From Candidatus Obscuribacterales bacterium (GTDB lineage Bacteria; Cyanobacteriota; Vampirovibrionia; Obscuribacterales; Obscuribacteraceae), in the NCBI GenBank assembly GCA_019637435.1, contig JAHBVO010000002.1:186001-250000 (forward strand): a stretch of 64,000 bases of DNA, in the 5' to 3' direction. The position numbers and the translations under genes were made by a program. The stretch's first letter is position 1, and the number at the start of each line of letters is the position of its first letter. The notes under the pieces are model-generated. The model had not been told where the DNA came from. It made no database searches and saw only the letters and a program-made list of their open reading frames with translations. Of this stretch, positions 42,378 to 50,884 are shown piece after piece.

Positions 42378-45188
42378 TTGTTTATAGGCGTTGATCATTT
42401 GACAAGTTCTGCAGACTTTGGAGAATTTCCCTACAGGCCCAGTCCGCTGGTGCAAAAACTGTTCGGTGTTCGGGATCTGAAACGGATTCTTGAAACGACC
42501 GTTCGGGAGCTCGGCGACACGTTCAATGCCGATGCTTGTCAGGTGATGCTGTCCAATCCGCTGGACCCGAATGTCACGTCCATTTGCGAATTTCGTGCCT
42601 CGCCTGATTCAATCGATAGCGAAGCCTGTGTGACGGTTCCGCTTGTTCTGCAAGGCCGCACATTTGGCTCCGTGAGCGTCAGTCGCGACACGCAATTGAC
42701 GCCTGATGAGCTCAACGCACTGCGCGTTCTTCTGGGCGAACTCGGAGATATCATTCGCCTTGCCCAGATCAATGACATCGTCCAACGCGACACTTTCCGA
42801 GAAACCTTCCTCGTCGAAATCGGCAACGTCATGGCCTATTCGATGGGTATTGGCGATGCGCTTTTCCTCGTGGTCAACATTCTGGGAAAAGCTCTACAAG
42901 CCAGCCGTTGTTTGTTTATCTGTACTGACGAACAACAGGCGGGATGGAAGTGTTATGAATTCTGGCAACAGGACAAGGTTGCCAGCTGTCAGGAGTATTA
43001 CTGGCCGGCTACGGATTCACCGCTGGTCGCTCAAGTGTTGCTTTCACGCACGCCGCTCAAGGTATTCGAGGGGCGTATGAACTCATACGTCTCTCCCGTC
43101 CAGGAAGAGCTGCAGTTCATCAACGTTAAGTCACTGCTCGGTGTGCCGCTTCGCAGCGAAAAAGGCACACACGGTTGCGTGATTCTTCAACAATGCGATT
43201 ACCGGCGAGCCTGGACGCGCAGCGAAACCGACATGGTGCAAAATGTCGCCGATAAAGTCGCAGAAGCGCTTCTCAAGCTGCCTGCGGAAAAGCTCGCGCG
43301 CGAGCCGATCATGCAGTTGCATCAACGCATCGTCACTGCCAATCCTCAAGATCAGGGACAGTCGGACGTACAATTGCGTCGTGCCCTTAAGGGCGCTCTC
43401 GGGCAGCAAGCGATTCCTTCGGCTCGAAAGACCTCGCAACAACAGATTCCAGCGGCCGCGCAGACACCGCCACCACCTTCTCCACCACCACCACCTCCTC
43501 CTCCGCCTCCGGCACCGCCGCCTCCTGCAGTGACGATGCCAGATCCGATGGTCGCGAGTGTGGAAGGCGGCGTACCCATGGGCTTCGCTCCTGCAGAGCC
43601 AGTTCCGCCTCCGATGCAGCATCAACCTGCTATGCCGCAACCACCGGAGATGCAGCCACCAGCCCTGCAACCGGCCGCTGAAGCTCAAGCTCCGGCACCA
43701 GCTGCTGAAACTGCCAGTGGCGTCTGGGCTTCCCCGGCTGTCGCAATCGACTATACTCAATCACCCGAAATTCCAACTCCTCAAGCTCCCTCCGGCTCTC
43801 TCGATGTGACCGCGACCATGCCGGTTACGCCGCTTGAGAGCCTCGCACCCACTCCGGACGCCGGGCCCTCGCCGACTATCAAGCCCATCACGCGCACCGG
43901 ACGCACTGACACCGCACTGCAAAAACCATCGGACGATATGTTGTCTTCCGGGCGGCAGCAGAGAATGTCTGTGGAAATTGATCTTGGCGCTGCGCCTCCG
44001 AAAGCAGAAGATCCATACGCAGATCTCGATTTTGGAGACGAACCGCCAGCACCGCCTGCGGTGCCTGCTGAACCGACGGGGCCTTCCGTATCTCCGCTCG
44101 CAGACGCCATTGTGGCCCAGGCTATGCCGATAGAGCCGGTCATGCCGCCACCGGTAGCGCCGGCCGAAGCGCCGCTCGCTGCAGCGGTCGCCGAATCAAC
44201 TACAGTTCCCTCCGGCACTGCTGAGCCTGTGGCTGAGGCTGGTGGCTGGGGTAATCTCGACGCCATCCCGACTCCCAAGAGCGGTGGTGCTGCCACTACA
44301 TCTGGTGTCGCTCCCTCGTGGGGTAATCTTGATGATATTCCTACACCGTCATCCGCTGGCGGCGGTTTGGGCGGTGGTCTAAAAGGTTCAATGATGAGCA
44401 AGGCGAAAGCGACAAGTGCCGCCAGCCCTCTCATGTCGTCGTTCAAGAAGTCTCGCGGAACTGAAGCGGTCAATTCGCCTCCGTCCGAAGCGGCAGCGGC
44501 TCCTGCTGCTCCAATCGACGAAGCGGCAGCTAAGAAGAAACTCGATCAAATAATGTCGAGTTCTACAAACGAGACATCCGATTACATCTTCCAAACACCC
44601 GGTCTCGATGCACGATTGCTCGGTCGCATCGACGGTTGGGTTGCACAGATTGAACAAAAGGATCGGTATAAAAACGGTCACGCTCGCCAGGTTGCCCAAT
44701 ACGCTGTCGCTATTGCCGAAGAACTGGGTATGAAACCGCCTGAGGTCGCGACCATTCGTCAATCCGCTCTGGTGCACGATCTCGGAAAGCTCGGCATTCA
44801 CCAGCAAATATTGCAAAAGGCCGATGACTCACTCGAAGACGAACAATTCGTTTTAAAAATGGGGCACGCAGTTGCTGGTGCCCAACTGCTCGAATCGTTT
44901 CCGGATTTGAAACACCTTGCACCAATAGTCATGGCGCACCACGAAGAATATGATGGCGAGGGCTTCCCGCAAGGTCTGAAGGGCGATGAGATTCCTGTTG
45001 CCGCGCGCATAGTTTGTGTGGCCAACAGCTATCATGAGCTCGTTGCCGACAAGGTTTACGGAGCCGGAATGAATCCAACCGAAGCACAACAGCAAATGGT
45101 CGAAGGCGCCGGCAGCCAGTTTGATCCGACTCTTGTCGAAGCGCTCATTCAGGCAATTCAGTCCGGCAAAGTTCCGCCGACTTGCTAA
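42378..45188 (+). CDS. GAF-domain HD-GYP protein with a long Pro/Ala-rich linker
   Basis: A 936-residue protein. Two GAF-like regions lie at about 20-140 and 150-300, a Pro/Ala-rich disordered linker at about 330-720 (with PPPPPPPPP-type runs and two copies of WGNLDxIPTP), and a C-terminal HD-GYP phosphohydrolase at about 745-925. The HD pair is in SALVHDLGKLGI, with HHEEYDGEGFPQGLKG giving the GYP-type motif as GFP. HD-GYP proteins typically hydrolyse cyclic-di-GMP. The start is a TTG at 42378 or 42399; neither has a good ribosome binding site. Confidence 0.85.
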   Translation: MFIGVDHLTSSADFGEFPYRPSPLVQKLFGVRDLKRILETTVRELGDTFNADACQVMLSNPLDPNVTSICEFRASPDSIDSEACVTVPLVLQGRTFGSVSVSRDTQLTPDELNALRVLLGELGDIIRLAQINDIVQRDTFRETFLVEIGNVMAYSMGIGDALFLVVNILGKALQASRCLFICTDEQQAGWKCYEFWQQDKVASCQEYYWPATDSPLVAQVLLSRTPLKVFEGRMNSYVSPVQEELQFINVKSLLGVPLRSEKGTHGCVILQQCDYRRAWTRSETDMVQNVADKVAEALLKLPAEKLAREPIMQLHQRIVTANPQDQGQSDVQLRRALKGALGQQAIPSARKTSQQQIPAAAQTPPPPSPPPPPPPPPPAPPPPAVTMPDPMVASVEGGVPMGFAPAEPVPPPMQHQPAMPQPPEMQPPALQPAAEAQAPAPAAETASGVWASPAVAIDYTQSPEIPTPQAPSGSLDVTATMPVTPLESLAPTPDAGPSPTIKPITRTGRTDTALQKPSDDMLSSGRQQRMSVEIDLGAAPPKAEDPYADLDFGDEPPAPPAVPAEPTGPSVSPLADAIVAQAMPIEPVMPPPVAPAEAPLAAAVAESTTVPSGTAEPVAEAGGWGNLDAIPTPKSGGAATTSGVAPSWGNLDDIPTPSSAGGGLGGGLKGSMMSKAKATSAASPLMSSFKKSRGTEAVNSPPSEAAAAPAAPIDEAAAKKKLDQIMSSSTNETSDYIFQTPGLDARLLGRIDGWVAQIEQKDRYKNGHARQVAQYAVAIAEELGMKPPEVATIRQSALVHDLGKLGIHQQILQKADDSLEDEQFVLKMGHAVAGAQLLESFPDLKHLAPIVMAHHEEYDGEGFPQGLKGDEIPVAARIVCVANSYHELVADKVYGAGMNPTEAQQQMVEGAGSQFDPTLVEALIQAIQSGKVPPTC

Positions 45189-45274
45189 GAATCCCGTTTC
45201 AATCATCAAAAGCAGGTCAAATTCTGAAGCCTGCATGAACGATTGCATTGACTCCATATGGAAGGGCGCCCTGT

Positions 45275-45308
45275 AAAAAAAATGGGCGACTCTTTCGAGC
45301 CGCCCATT
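45275..45308 (-). terminator. Rho-independent terminator of rpsA
   Basis: On the minus strand AATGGGCG...CGCCCATT forms a 12-position stem with one mismatch and a TTTC/GAAA loop, followed by an unbroken run of eight T (45282-45275). It lies 28 bases after the rpsA stop codon. Confidence 0.9.
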
Positions 45309-45335
45309 CTGAGTTTCTATCTTTCGAAACTGGCT

Positions 45336-46481
45336 TTAGCCGCCAGATCCGAGCAAGTCGCTTACATCCATGCCTTTGAGGCTCAAGCTGATCTTGTGTT
45401 CTTTGGGCGAGAACTTCTTGATCAACGCTTTCACTTCTTGTCCGACTTGGACAACTTCTTCAGGCTTGACGTTAGGCTGTTCGCTCATTTCTACGGTCGG
45501 GAGCAGTGCATCGACACCCGGATAGATTTGAACGAATGCGCCGAAGGATTGGATCTTTCTGACAGTACCGGTGATGACTTGTCCTTCTTCGAACTTGTCT
45601 TCAATTTCTTGCCATGGATCAGGCTGCATCTGCTTGAGTGACAAGCTGATGTGGCCCTTGTCCTGGTCGACTTTGAGAACCTTGGTGGTGACGATTTGTC
45701 CGACCTTCAATACATCGCTCGGGTGCGAGACGCGCTCCCACGAGATTTCGGAGATCGGCAGCAAGCCGTCGAGTCCGCCGAGATCGATGAAGGCACCGAA
45801 GTCCGCGATACGGACAACTTCGCCGGATACGATCTGACCAGCTTCGAGTGTGTTCAAAATCTTCTCGCGCTGAGCAGCTTTCTCTTCTTGAACTGCCAGT
45901 CTTTGCGAAAGGATCAGTTTGTTGCGCTTGGTGTCGGTTTCCAAAATCTTCATCGGAATTTCCATACCGATCAATTCTTCCGGAGTCGTTCCCTTGACGC
46001 GCAATTGGCTTGCCGGAACGAATCCGCGCAATCCATATACATCTACAACTACGCCGCCTTTGACGACAGCTGAAATTTTGGCGCGAATGGTTTCGTCGTT
46101 TTTCTTCTGGTCTTCGAGCTTGACCCAGCCGCGAGCTTGAGCAACGCGCTTGAGTGAAAGAGTCAGCTGACCATATTCGTTTTCTTCACGGAGAATGTAA
46201 AACTCGTATCTATCGCCAACTTTGACGACATCTTCGATTTGATCCATCGGCATGTTGGATACTTCTTTCAAAGGCACGAAGCCTTCTGATTTAGCACCTA
46301 CGTCTACCAGAACCCCATCGCGCTCGATGCGGACGATATCACCTGTGACGATGTCTCCCTGCTCATATCTGAATTGCAGAGTCTCTTCAAGAAGTTTTTC
46401 GAACTCTTCTCTGAGAGGGTTTTGCTCTACCTTATTTTCCGACACTGAGTTTGTTTCTCCTTTGACCTTTGTTTGTGGCAT
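45336..46481 (-). CDS. rpsA: 30S ribosomal protein S1
   Basis: A 381-residue S1 with four S1 RNA-binding repeats at about 35-105, 120-185, 205-275 and 290-360 (for example GDIVTGDIVRIERDGVLVDVGAKSEGFVP and GQIVSGEVVRIADFGAFIDLGGLDGLLP). E. coli S1 has six and cyanobacterial/plastid forms fewer, so this is an intermediate form. It binds mRNA at the ribosome during initiation. GAGGA lies about 11 bases before the ATG. The 631-base leader may carry autoregulatory sites. Confidence 0.95.
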   Translation of the reverse strand: MPQTKVKGETNSVSENKVEQNPLREEFEKLLEETLQFRYEQGDIVTGDIVRIERDGVLVDVGAKSEGFVPLKEVSNMPMDQIEDVVKVGDRYEFYILREENEYGQLTLSLKRVAQARGWVKLEDQKKNDETIRAKISAVVKGGVVVDVYGLRGFVPASQLRVKGTTPEELIGMEIPMKILETDTKRNKLILSQRLAVQEEKAAQREKILNTLEAGQIVSGEVVRIADFGAFIDLGGLDGLLPISEISWERVSHPSDVLKVGQIVTTKVLKVDQDKGHISLSLKQMQPDPWQEIEDKFEEGQVITGTVRKIQSFGAFVQIYPGVDALLPTVEMSEQPNVKPEEVVQVGQEVKALIKKFSPKEHKISLSLKGMDVSDLLGSGG

Positions 46482-47112
46482 TTTTGAGTCGATCCTCTGG
46501 ACACTATAGTTCCCGCTACCTACGCGCTCATTTAGACGCTTGTAGCTTCGTTTGCCGCCGACAGAACGTTATCCGGGGACACGAGCTGTCGCGATGGGTC
46601 CAAAAGATCCACCATCCACGGCGAAAGAACAAATATAGAATAAGTGCTGATGGGACTTCAAGAGATCTCCTTAAGTATTTTGCGAACCTTTGCTGTTCAC
46701 AAAACGCGGGACCATCCTCTTGCTTCGCGACGCCCACACCGGCTTGCTTGCGGTTCATTAACTACAGTCTAGATCGTTTATATATAAAGGTGTGTATATT
46801 CTCATCTTGCGCAAGATATAGAGGTGCCCGCTCTTGGCTATTTGGTCAGGCTAGCTCTGATGCGGCTCTCCGTCGATCGGCAAGCGTTAAGCACTTGCTT
46901 ATCAATTCTGAAGTCGGCTATATGTCTTAATTGCACAAAAGATCTCGAATAGATGCGGGCGGATGTGCGTTTGTATAACCGCGCCTTGTGAGGTTTTTCA
47001 TAATGGTCCGGATCGTATCTTTTTGATTCATAATTCCTGTAATCGCCTGTTCATGGGTTTTCTGAAACACCTGTTTTCGAACTACTATTTCCTACCGTAC
47101 TGAGGCATCGAC
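46482..47112. promoter_or_regulatory. long divergent region upstream of rpsA with a 14-bp palindrome
   Basis: No convincing gene. It contains the perfect palindrome ATCTTGC-GCAAGAT (46804-46817) and the palindrome TTTATATATAAA (46777-46788), about 300 bases before rpsA and the same before the opposite gene. These may be operators or promoter parts. The plus-strand gene at 47113 has GAGG seven bases before its ATG. Confidence 0.4.
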
Positions 47113-47703
47113 ATGAAAGTTAGAAATCTAGCTGCAACACTCGCGTTGGCTTTTGCTTTGCCAATCGCTTTCCAAAGTTCATCCATGGCACAGGAATCGC
47201 TTGTGCCGGGCACCGACACCCAAGCCAATATCGACTCGGCAAAGGACCGCCTCGATAAAGCGAAGGTGAGACTCGATATCGCCAACAAGCAAGTAGAAGC
47301 TGCTAAAGCCAGACTCAAGGCTGCTGACGCGGAATTCAAAGCTGCCAAGGCTAACCTTGATTCAAGAAACCTCGAGCATCACGCCAAGAAGCTCTCTGAT
47401 GCATCGGGACTTCCTGAGATCACAGAAGGTCAAATCGAGCGTGGTAGAACGAAGGCTATAGCCGAGAAGGTTGTTGAGCCTGCTAAGACTGAAACCGCTC
47501 CAGCCGCTCCGGTAGATCTGTCGAATACCCGTCTCGACTTCAATGCTCAACCTGACAATGCACAACCCGTTCCAGGCGCAGCACCTGCTGTCGAGCCTCA
47601 ATCGGAAGCTCCCAGTCAGGACAAAGAAGCCTCAGCTCAGCCGGTCTACACCATGGCGCCGACCCAGGTAGCCGCGACCGAGCAACCCGCTATCGTTCCC
47701 TAA
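47113..47703 (+). CDS. exported coiled-coil protein with Pro/Ala-rich tail, unknown
   Basis: A 196-residue protein with a clear signal peptide (1-26, ending SSMAQ), a Lys/Ala/Asp-rich coiled coil (about 35-90: AKDRLDKAKVRLDIANKQVEAA and similar heptads), and a disordered Pro/Ala/Gln-rich tail. It resembles small envelope spacer proteins only in composition. A strong terminator follows, so it forms its own transcription unit. Function unknown. Confidence 0.7.
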   Translation: MKVRNLAATLALAFALPIAFQSSSMAQESLVPGTDTQANIDSAKDRLDKAKVRLDIANKQVEAAKARLKAADAEFKAAKANLDSRNLEHHAKKLSDASGLPEITEGQIERGRTKAIAEKVVEPAKTETAPAAPVDLSNTRLDFNAQPDNAQPVPGAAPAVEPQSEAPSQDKEASAQPVYTMAPTQVAATEQPAIVP

Positions 47704-47724
47704 GCCGGGATATAGATTGAAAGC

Positions 47725-47756
47725 AAAACGCCTGCCGTCAATGACGCAGGCGTTTT
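47725..47756 (+). terminator. Rho-independent terminator
   Basis: The stem AAAACGCCTGC(C)GTC/GACGCAGGCGTTTT with an AAT loop is nearly perfect (one bulged C) and is followed by TTTTTATTATT on the plus strand. It ends the gene at 47113-47703. On the minus strand it also has T-rich sequence and could end rnc transcription. Confidence 0.9.
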
Positions 47757-47803
47757 TATTATTCAGTTTTGAAGAAGCCAACAATCGCAGTGGTTTTGAA
47801 AAA

Positions 47804-48655
47804 CTAGGCGTTTTTCAGTTTTTCCATAGCTGCTTTGGCTGCTTCTTGTTCCGCTTCCTTCTTTGTGGCACCAGATCCGGTGGCGATTGCTTCTCCGGAT
47901 ATGCTTACGGCAATGGAGAAGACAGGAGAGTGTGCTGGACCTTCGGTACTGAGCACCGTGTATGCCGGCAGACCTTGTGCTCGAGCTTGAGTGTACTCTT
48001 GAAGCTGTGCTTTGAAATTTTGCTTGCATTCATCGCGATCAATTTCTGTTGCATGTGCGCCGAACAATCTCACGATGACGTTCTGCACATGGAACAATCC
48101 CTGATCTTGATAGATGGCACCGAGAATGGCTTCCATTGCATGTGCCATGATCGACGGTTTCATCTGGACCTGGCGTCCCAGAAGGATATAACGATCGAGA
48201 CCTATCTTTCTGGCGATTTCCGCGAGCACCTTATCACTGACGAGAACCGCACGGATTTCCGTGAGTTGCCCTTCGTTGTAGTCAGGAAAGCGGTCTATAA
48301 GATATTCACTTACGACGAACTTGAGAACAGCGTCGCCAAAAAATTCGAGCCGTTCGTAATCATTAGAGCCAGGGTGCTCCGAACTATAAGATCCGTGCGT
48401 TAAAGCCTCATTGATCAAGACCATGCGACCGCAGCTGACATGAAGCTTGCCCAAAAGCTCATCCAGCTCTTTCAAACGACGCGGACTCAGACTTTGCGTT
48501 TGGCTGGCTTCACCAGGCAAAACGCATGTTGCTACCGTTGACAAAGAAATACCGTTCTTCAATTTTGAATTCCCACTTGGACACCTATCTAACTTGTAAT
48601 GTACGACCGGTTTGATCTCTTTGCACCCCTTTGTAAAACAATATTTCTCTAGCAT
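47804..48655 (-). CDS. rnc: ribonuclease III
   Basis: Double-strand RNA endonuclease for rRNA and mRNA processing. The catalytic signature is ERLEFFGDAVLKFVVSEYL, with MEAILGAIYQDQG supplying the second acidic cluster, then a double-stranded RNA-binding domain at the end (FKAQLQEYTQ, GSGATKKEAEQEAAKAAMEKL). The frame gives 283 residues, about 50 more at the N-terminus than usual, with no ribosome binding site at the first ATG, so translation may start later (near PRRLKELDELLGK). Confidence 0.93.
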   Translation of the reverse strand: MLEKYCFTKGCKEIKPVVHYKLDRCPSGNSKLKNGISLSTVATCVLPGEASQTQSLSPRRLKELDELLGKLHVSCGRMVLINEALTHGSYSSEHPGSNDYERLEFFGDAVLKFVVSEYLIDRFPDYNEGQLTEIRAVLVSDKVLAEIARKIGLDRYILLGRQVQMKPSIMAHAMEAILGAIYQDQGLFHVQNVIVRLFGAHATEIDRDECKQNFKAQLQEYTQARAQGLPAYTVLSTEGPAHSPVFSIAVSISGEAIATGSGATKKEAEQEAAKAAMEKLKNA

Positions 48656-49003
48656 TCACGATAAAAAATGTGTACCTGAAAGGGGCTTAAAAACTAAATT
48701 TCGGTAATCTTGCTTGTTCATTTTCTCGAGTTACAAAAAGACGGTTTTCATATAAGGCGGTTTCGCGCGCCAAATCTCAAGCAAGACTTGCAAACTCCAG
48801 TAATAAAGAGCTTGCAAGCAAGGCGATCCTTACGTCGCTATCATTTAGTCCCTGTGCCCGTTTGAAGCAATCCTGTTATCCTTAGCACTTGATTCTGAAC
48901 AGTCCAACCTCTTGATAATGCGCTCCGGCTGCGTTTCCAAGCAAAGAATCTAGTTACAATGATCCCGTGTAGGGACGGCTTTGAATGGTGTTCTAGGAAA
49001 TCT
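48656..49003. promoter_or_regulatory. divergent rnc-nuoA control region
   Basis: The 348 bases should hold the nuo promoter. A possible pair is TTGATT (48891-48896) and TGATAA at 18-base spacing on the plus strand. A 7-bp inverted repeat CTTGCAA/TTGCAAG lies about 48788-48819. On the minus strand CCTTATATG (48757-48749) repeats an element seen upstream of other minus-strand genes, 94 bases before rnc. No gene seen. Confidence 0.35.
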
Positions 49004-49402
49004 ATGTACGAGCTACAGCTGACTCAAATAATCATTTTCGTACTCGCGGGATTCGCGCTACCAGCTCTGGGGATGATTCTCCTCGCCTGGGTGCTGCAGA
49101 ATGTGTTGGGTTATCACCAACCGAACGCGATGAAGAATCAACCTTACGAATGCGGCATGAAGCCTTTGCAAGAAGCGATCGTGCAATTCGACATTCGTTA
49201 TTACTTGTACGCACTCCTATTTATACTGTTCGACATCGAAGTCATTTTTATTATTCCGTGGGCACTGGCGACTGATAACCTGCCCAACATAATCACTGGA
49301 GACTCGCTCTGGCTCGGGCCAATCGAGATGGCCGTTTTCCTCGTCATCCTCGCTTTCGGGCTTGCCTACGCCTGGAAGAAGGGCGCGCTTGAGTGGGAGT
49401 AA
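49004..49402 (+). CDS. nuoA: NADH-quinone oxidoreductase subunit A
   Basis: Complex I membrane subunit (132 residues) with three transmembrane segments and the conserved loop YECGMKPLQEA...QFDIRYYLYALLFILFDIEVIF. AGGAAA precedes the ATG at 49004; the frame extends 15 codons upstream without a better start. First gene of the nuo cluster. Confidence 0.96.
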   Translation: MYELQLTQIIIFVLAGFALPALGMILLAWVLQNVLGYHQPNAMKNQPYECGMKPLQEAIVQFDIRYYLYALLFILFDIEVIFIIPWALATDNLPNIITGDSLWLGPIEMAVFLVILAFGLAYAWKKGALEWE

Positions 49403-49408
49403 AGCATC

Positions 49409-50077
49409 ATGTCCGAAGATAAACCAACTACAGCATCATTTGCTCTTCCGGTCCCGGAAGAACTGCGCGATACAGTCACTCTGACCAACATCGACGCGAT
49501 CACACAGGCTCTGTCTGACATCATTTCGCCAATTGCCAACCTCGCTCGTTCGAACTCCGTATGGCCGCTGACTTTCGGTACGTCATGCTGCGCGATCGAG
49601 ATGATGTCGGTCGGTATGTCGAAGTACGATATTTCGCGCTTTGGCTCGGAAGTATTCCGCGCCACACCGCGTCAAGCCGACATGATCATCACGGCAGGAA
49701 CCGTGACGAGAAAGATGGCTCCCGCTCTTATCACGCTGTACGAGCAGCTCCCTGAGCCTAAGTACGTTATCGCAATGGGCGCCTGCACTGTCACTGGTGG
49801 CATGTTCAACGACTCCTATTCGGTTGTGCAGGGTGTCGACCGTATTATTCCGGTCGATGTTTATCTGCCCGGCTGTCCTCCTCGTCCGGAAGCGCTTCTT
49901 GATGCTCTGATCAAACTGCAGCACAAGATTCGCACCGAAAATTATGCGGAGAGAAAGAAACGCATGTATCAGCAACGCGCCATCCGCTACGTCGATTACG
50001 ACACAGGATTGCCAATGGAAGACCTGGTCGACGAGGTTCGTGAAGATACCGCGTTGGCCCTCGGAAAAGCAGACTAG
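49409..50077 (+). CDS. nuoB: NADH-quinone oxidoreductase subunit B
   Basis: The 222-residue subunit holds the N2 [4Fe-4S] cluster, the last electron carrier before quinone. The ligands are the tandem cysteines C60-C61 ([10 protein letters not shown]), C126 (MGACTVTGG) and C156 (LPGCPPRPE). N- and C-terminal ends are slightly extended. It follows nuoA by six bases. Confidence 0.97.
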   Translation: MSEDKPTTASFALPVPEELRDTVTLTNIDAITQALSDIISPIANLARSNSVWPLTFGTSCCAIEMMSVGMSKYDISRFGSEVFRATPRQADMIITAGTVTRKMAPALITLYEQLPEPKYVIAMGACTVTGGMFNDSYSVVQGVDRIIPVDVYLPGCPPRPEALLDALIKLQHKIRTENYAERKKRMYQQRAIRYVDYDTGLPMEDLVDEVREDTALALGKAD

Positions 50078-50105
50078 TAGATACGTTACGTAGAATCGCA
50101 AAACA

Positions 50106-50369
50106 ATGACAGACTCAACACCGGACAATACAAAACCGAAACCGCCAGAACTGAAGGCGGACGATAAGCCCGCGGAAGAGGCGAAACCAGCTGCCGATGC
50201 AGCTGCTAAGCCTGAGGAAAAACCGACTGACGCTGCTGCTAAACCAGCCGCAGCCGCTCCTGCCGGCGCGAAGGCCGCACCTGCAGCCGCACCTGCCGGT
50301 GCAAAGGCTGCGGCTCCAGCTGGTGCAAAAGCGCCCGCCGCTCCGCCGGCACCGAAAGAGCCGCTCAAG
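50106..50369 (+). repeat. low-complexity Ala/Pro/Lys coding repeat in nuoC
   Basis: Degenerate GCx-CCx-GGx codon repeats encode PAGAKAA units (about residues 52-75). The same protein motif recurs in the C-terminal tail of nuoI at 53921-54298. The codons differ between copies, so the sequences are related mostly at protein level. Confidence 0.8.
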
Positions 50370-50864
50370 CCGGGCGTTTTCGGAACTTTTCTCTCGGAGC
50401 ATGGAATTTCGTCTGAGCGTCTCGACGATCACGCTGGTGGCGTTGAGTGCATAGTTGTCGCTCCCGAGCACATTCAAAAAGCTTTGAAGCTCTTGCGCGG
50501 TTCGGAAGAAACCAAACTCAATTACCTGCTTACCGTTTCAGGCGTGGAACAGAAGGATTCGTTCGAGTCGGTCTACCACCTGTGGTCTTACAACAATTTG
50601 AACGAGCTCGTTGTGAAAGTGCAGATCAAAAAAGCTGATGTGCCTGAAGGACAACTGCCGATGGTGCCCAGTTTGTCGCGCTTCTGGAAAGCGGCGAACT
50701 GGCATGAGCGAGAGACCTACGATCTCGTCGGCATTCGATATCTCGGACATCCTTACCCGAGACGCATTCTCAACACATGGGACTGGGACGGTCATCCGCT
50801 CCGTCGCGATTATCTTCAACCGATTGATGCGCTTAACGACAAAGCTCCTGGATCTTTCCGCTAA
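50106..50864 (+). CDS. nuoC: NADH-quinone oxidoreductase subunit C with Ala/Pro-rich N-terminal extension
   Basis: The 30-kDa subunit domain occupies residues ~90-252 (VYHLWSYNNLNELVVKVQI, FWKAANWHERETYDLVGIRYLGHPYPRRILNTWDWDGHPLRRDY is the diagnostic region). Residues 1-88 are a low-complexity Lys/Ala/Pro-rich tract with three PAGAKAA-type units, absent from usual NuoC. C and D are separate genes here, not fused. It lies in the peripheral arm near the quinone site. Confidence 0.95.
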   Translation: MTDSTPDNTKPKPPELKADDKPAEEAKPAADAAAKPEEKPTDAAAKPAAAAPAGAKAAPAAAPAGAKAAAPAGAKAPAAPPAPKEPLKPGVFGTFLSEHGISSERLDDHAGGVECIVVAPEHIQKALKLLRGSEETKLNYLLTVSGVEQKDSFESVYHLWSYNNLNELVVKVQIKKADVPEGQLPMVPSLSRFWKAANWHERETYDLVGIRYLGHPYPRRILNTWDWDGHPLRRDYLQPIDALNDKAPGSFR

Positions 50865-50884
50865 TGCATAGAGGCAACCGATAA

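Noticed and set aside
42352-42387. 11-codon ORF (MKMRDTKGYCL) just before the HD-GYP gene as a leader peptide
   Set aside because: No ribosome binding site, no codon bias and no terminator or alternative stem nearby.
43470-43530. CCA/CCT repeats as a simple-sequence DNA repeat
   Set aside because: They encode the Pro-rich linker of the HD-GYP protein in frame and are explained by it.
46528-46758. 76-residue minus-strand frame in the rpsA leader
   Set aside because: Basic, Cys/Trp-rich composition unlike the neighbours and no ribosome binding site.
46469-46930. 153-residue plus-strand frame overlapping rpsA
   Set aside because: It starts inside rpsA on the other strand, has irregular composition and no ribosome binding site; a shadow frame.
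50106-50369. Low-complexity GC-rich tract in nuoC as a mobile repeat
   Set aside because: It stays in frame and encodes a protein-level repeat shared with nuoI; no terminal repeats or target duplications.
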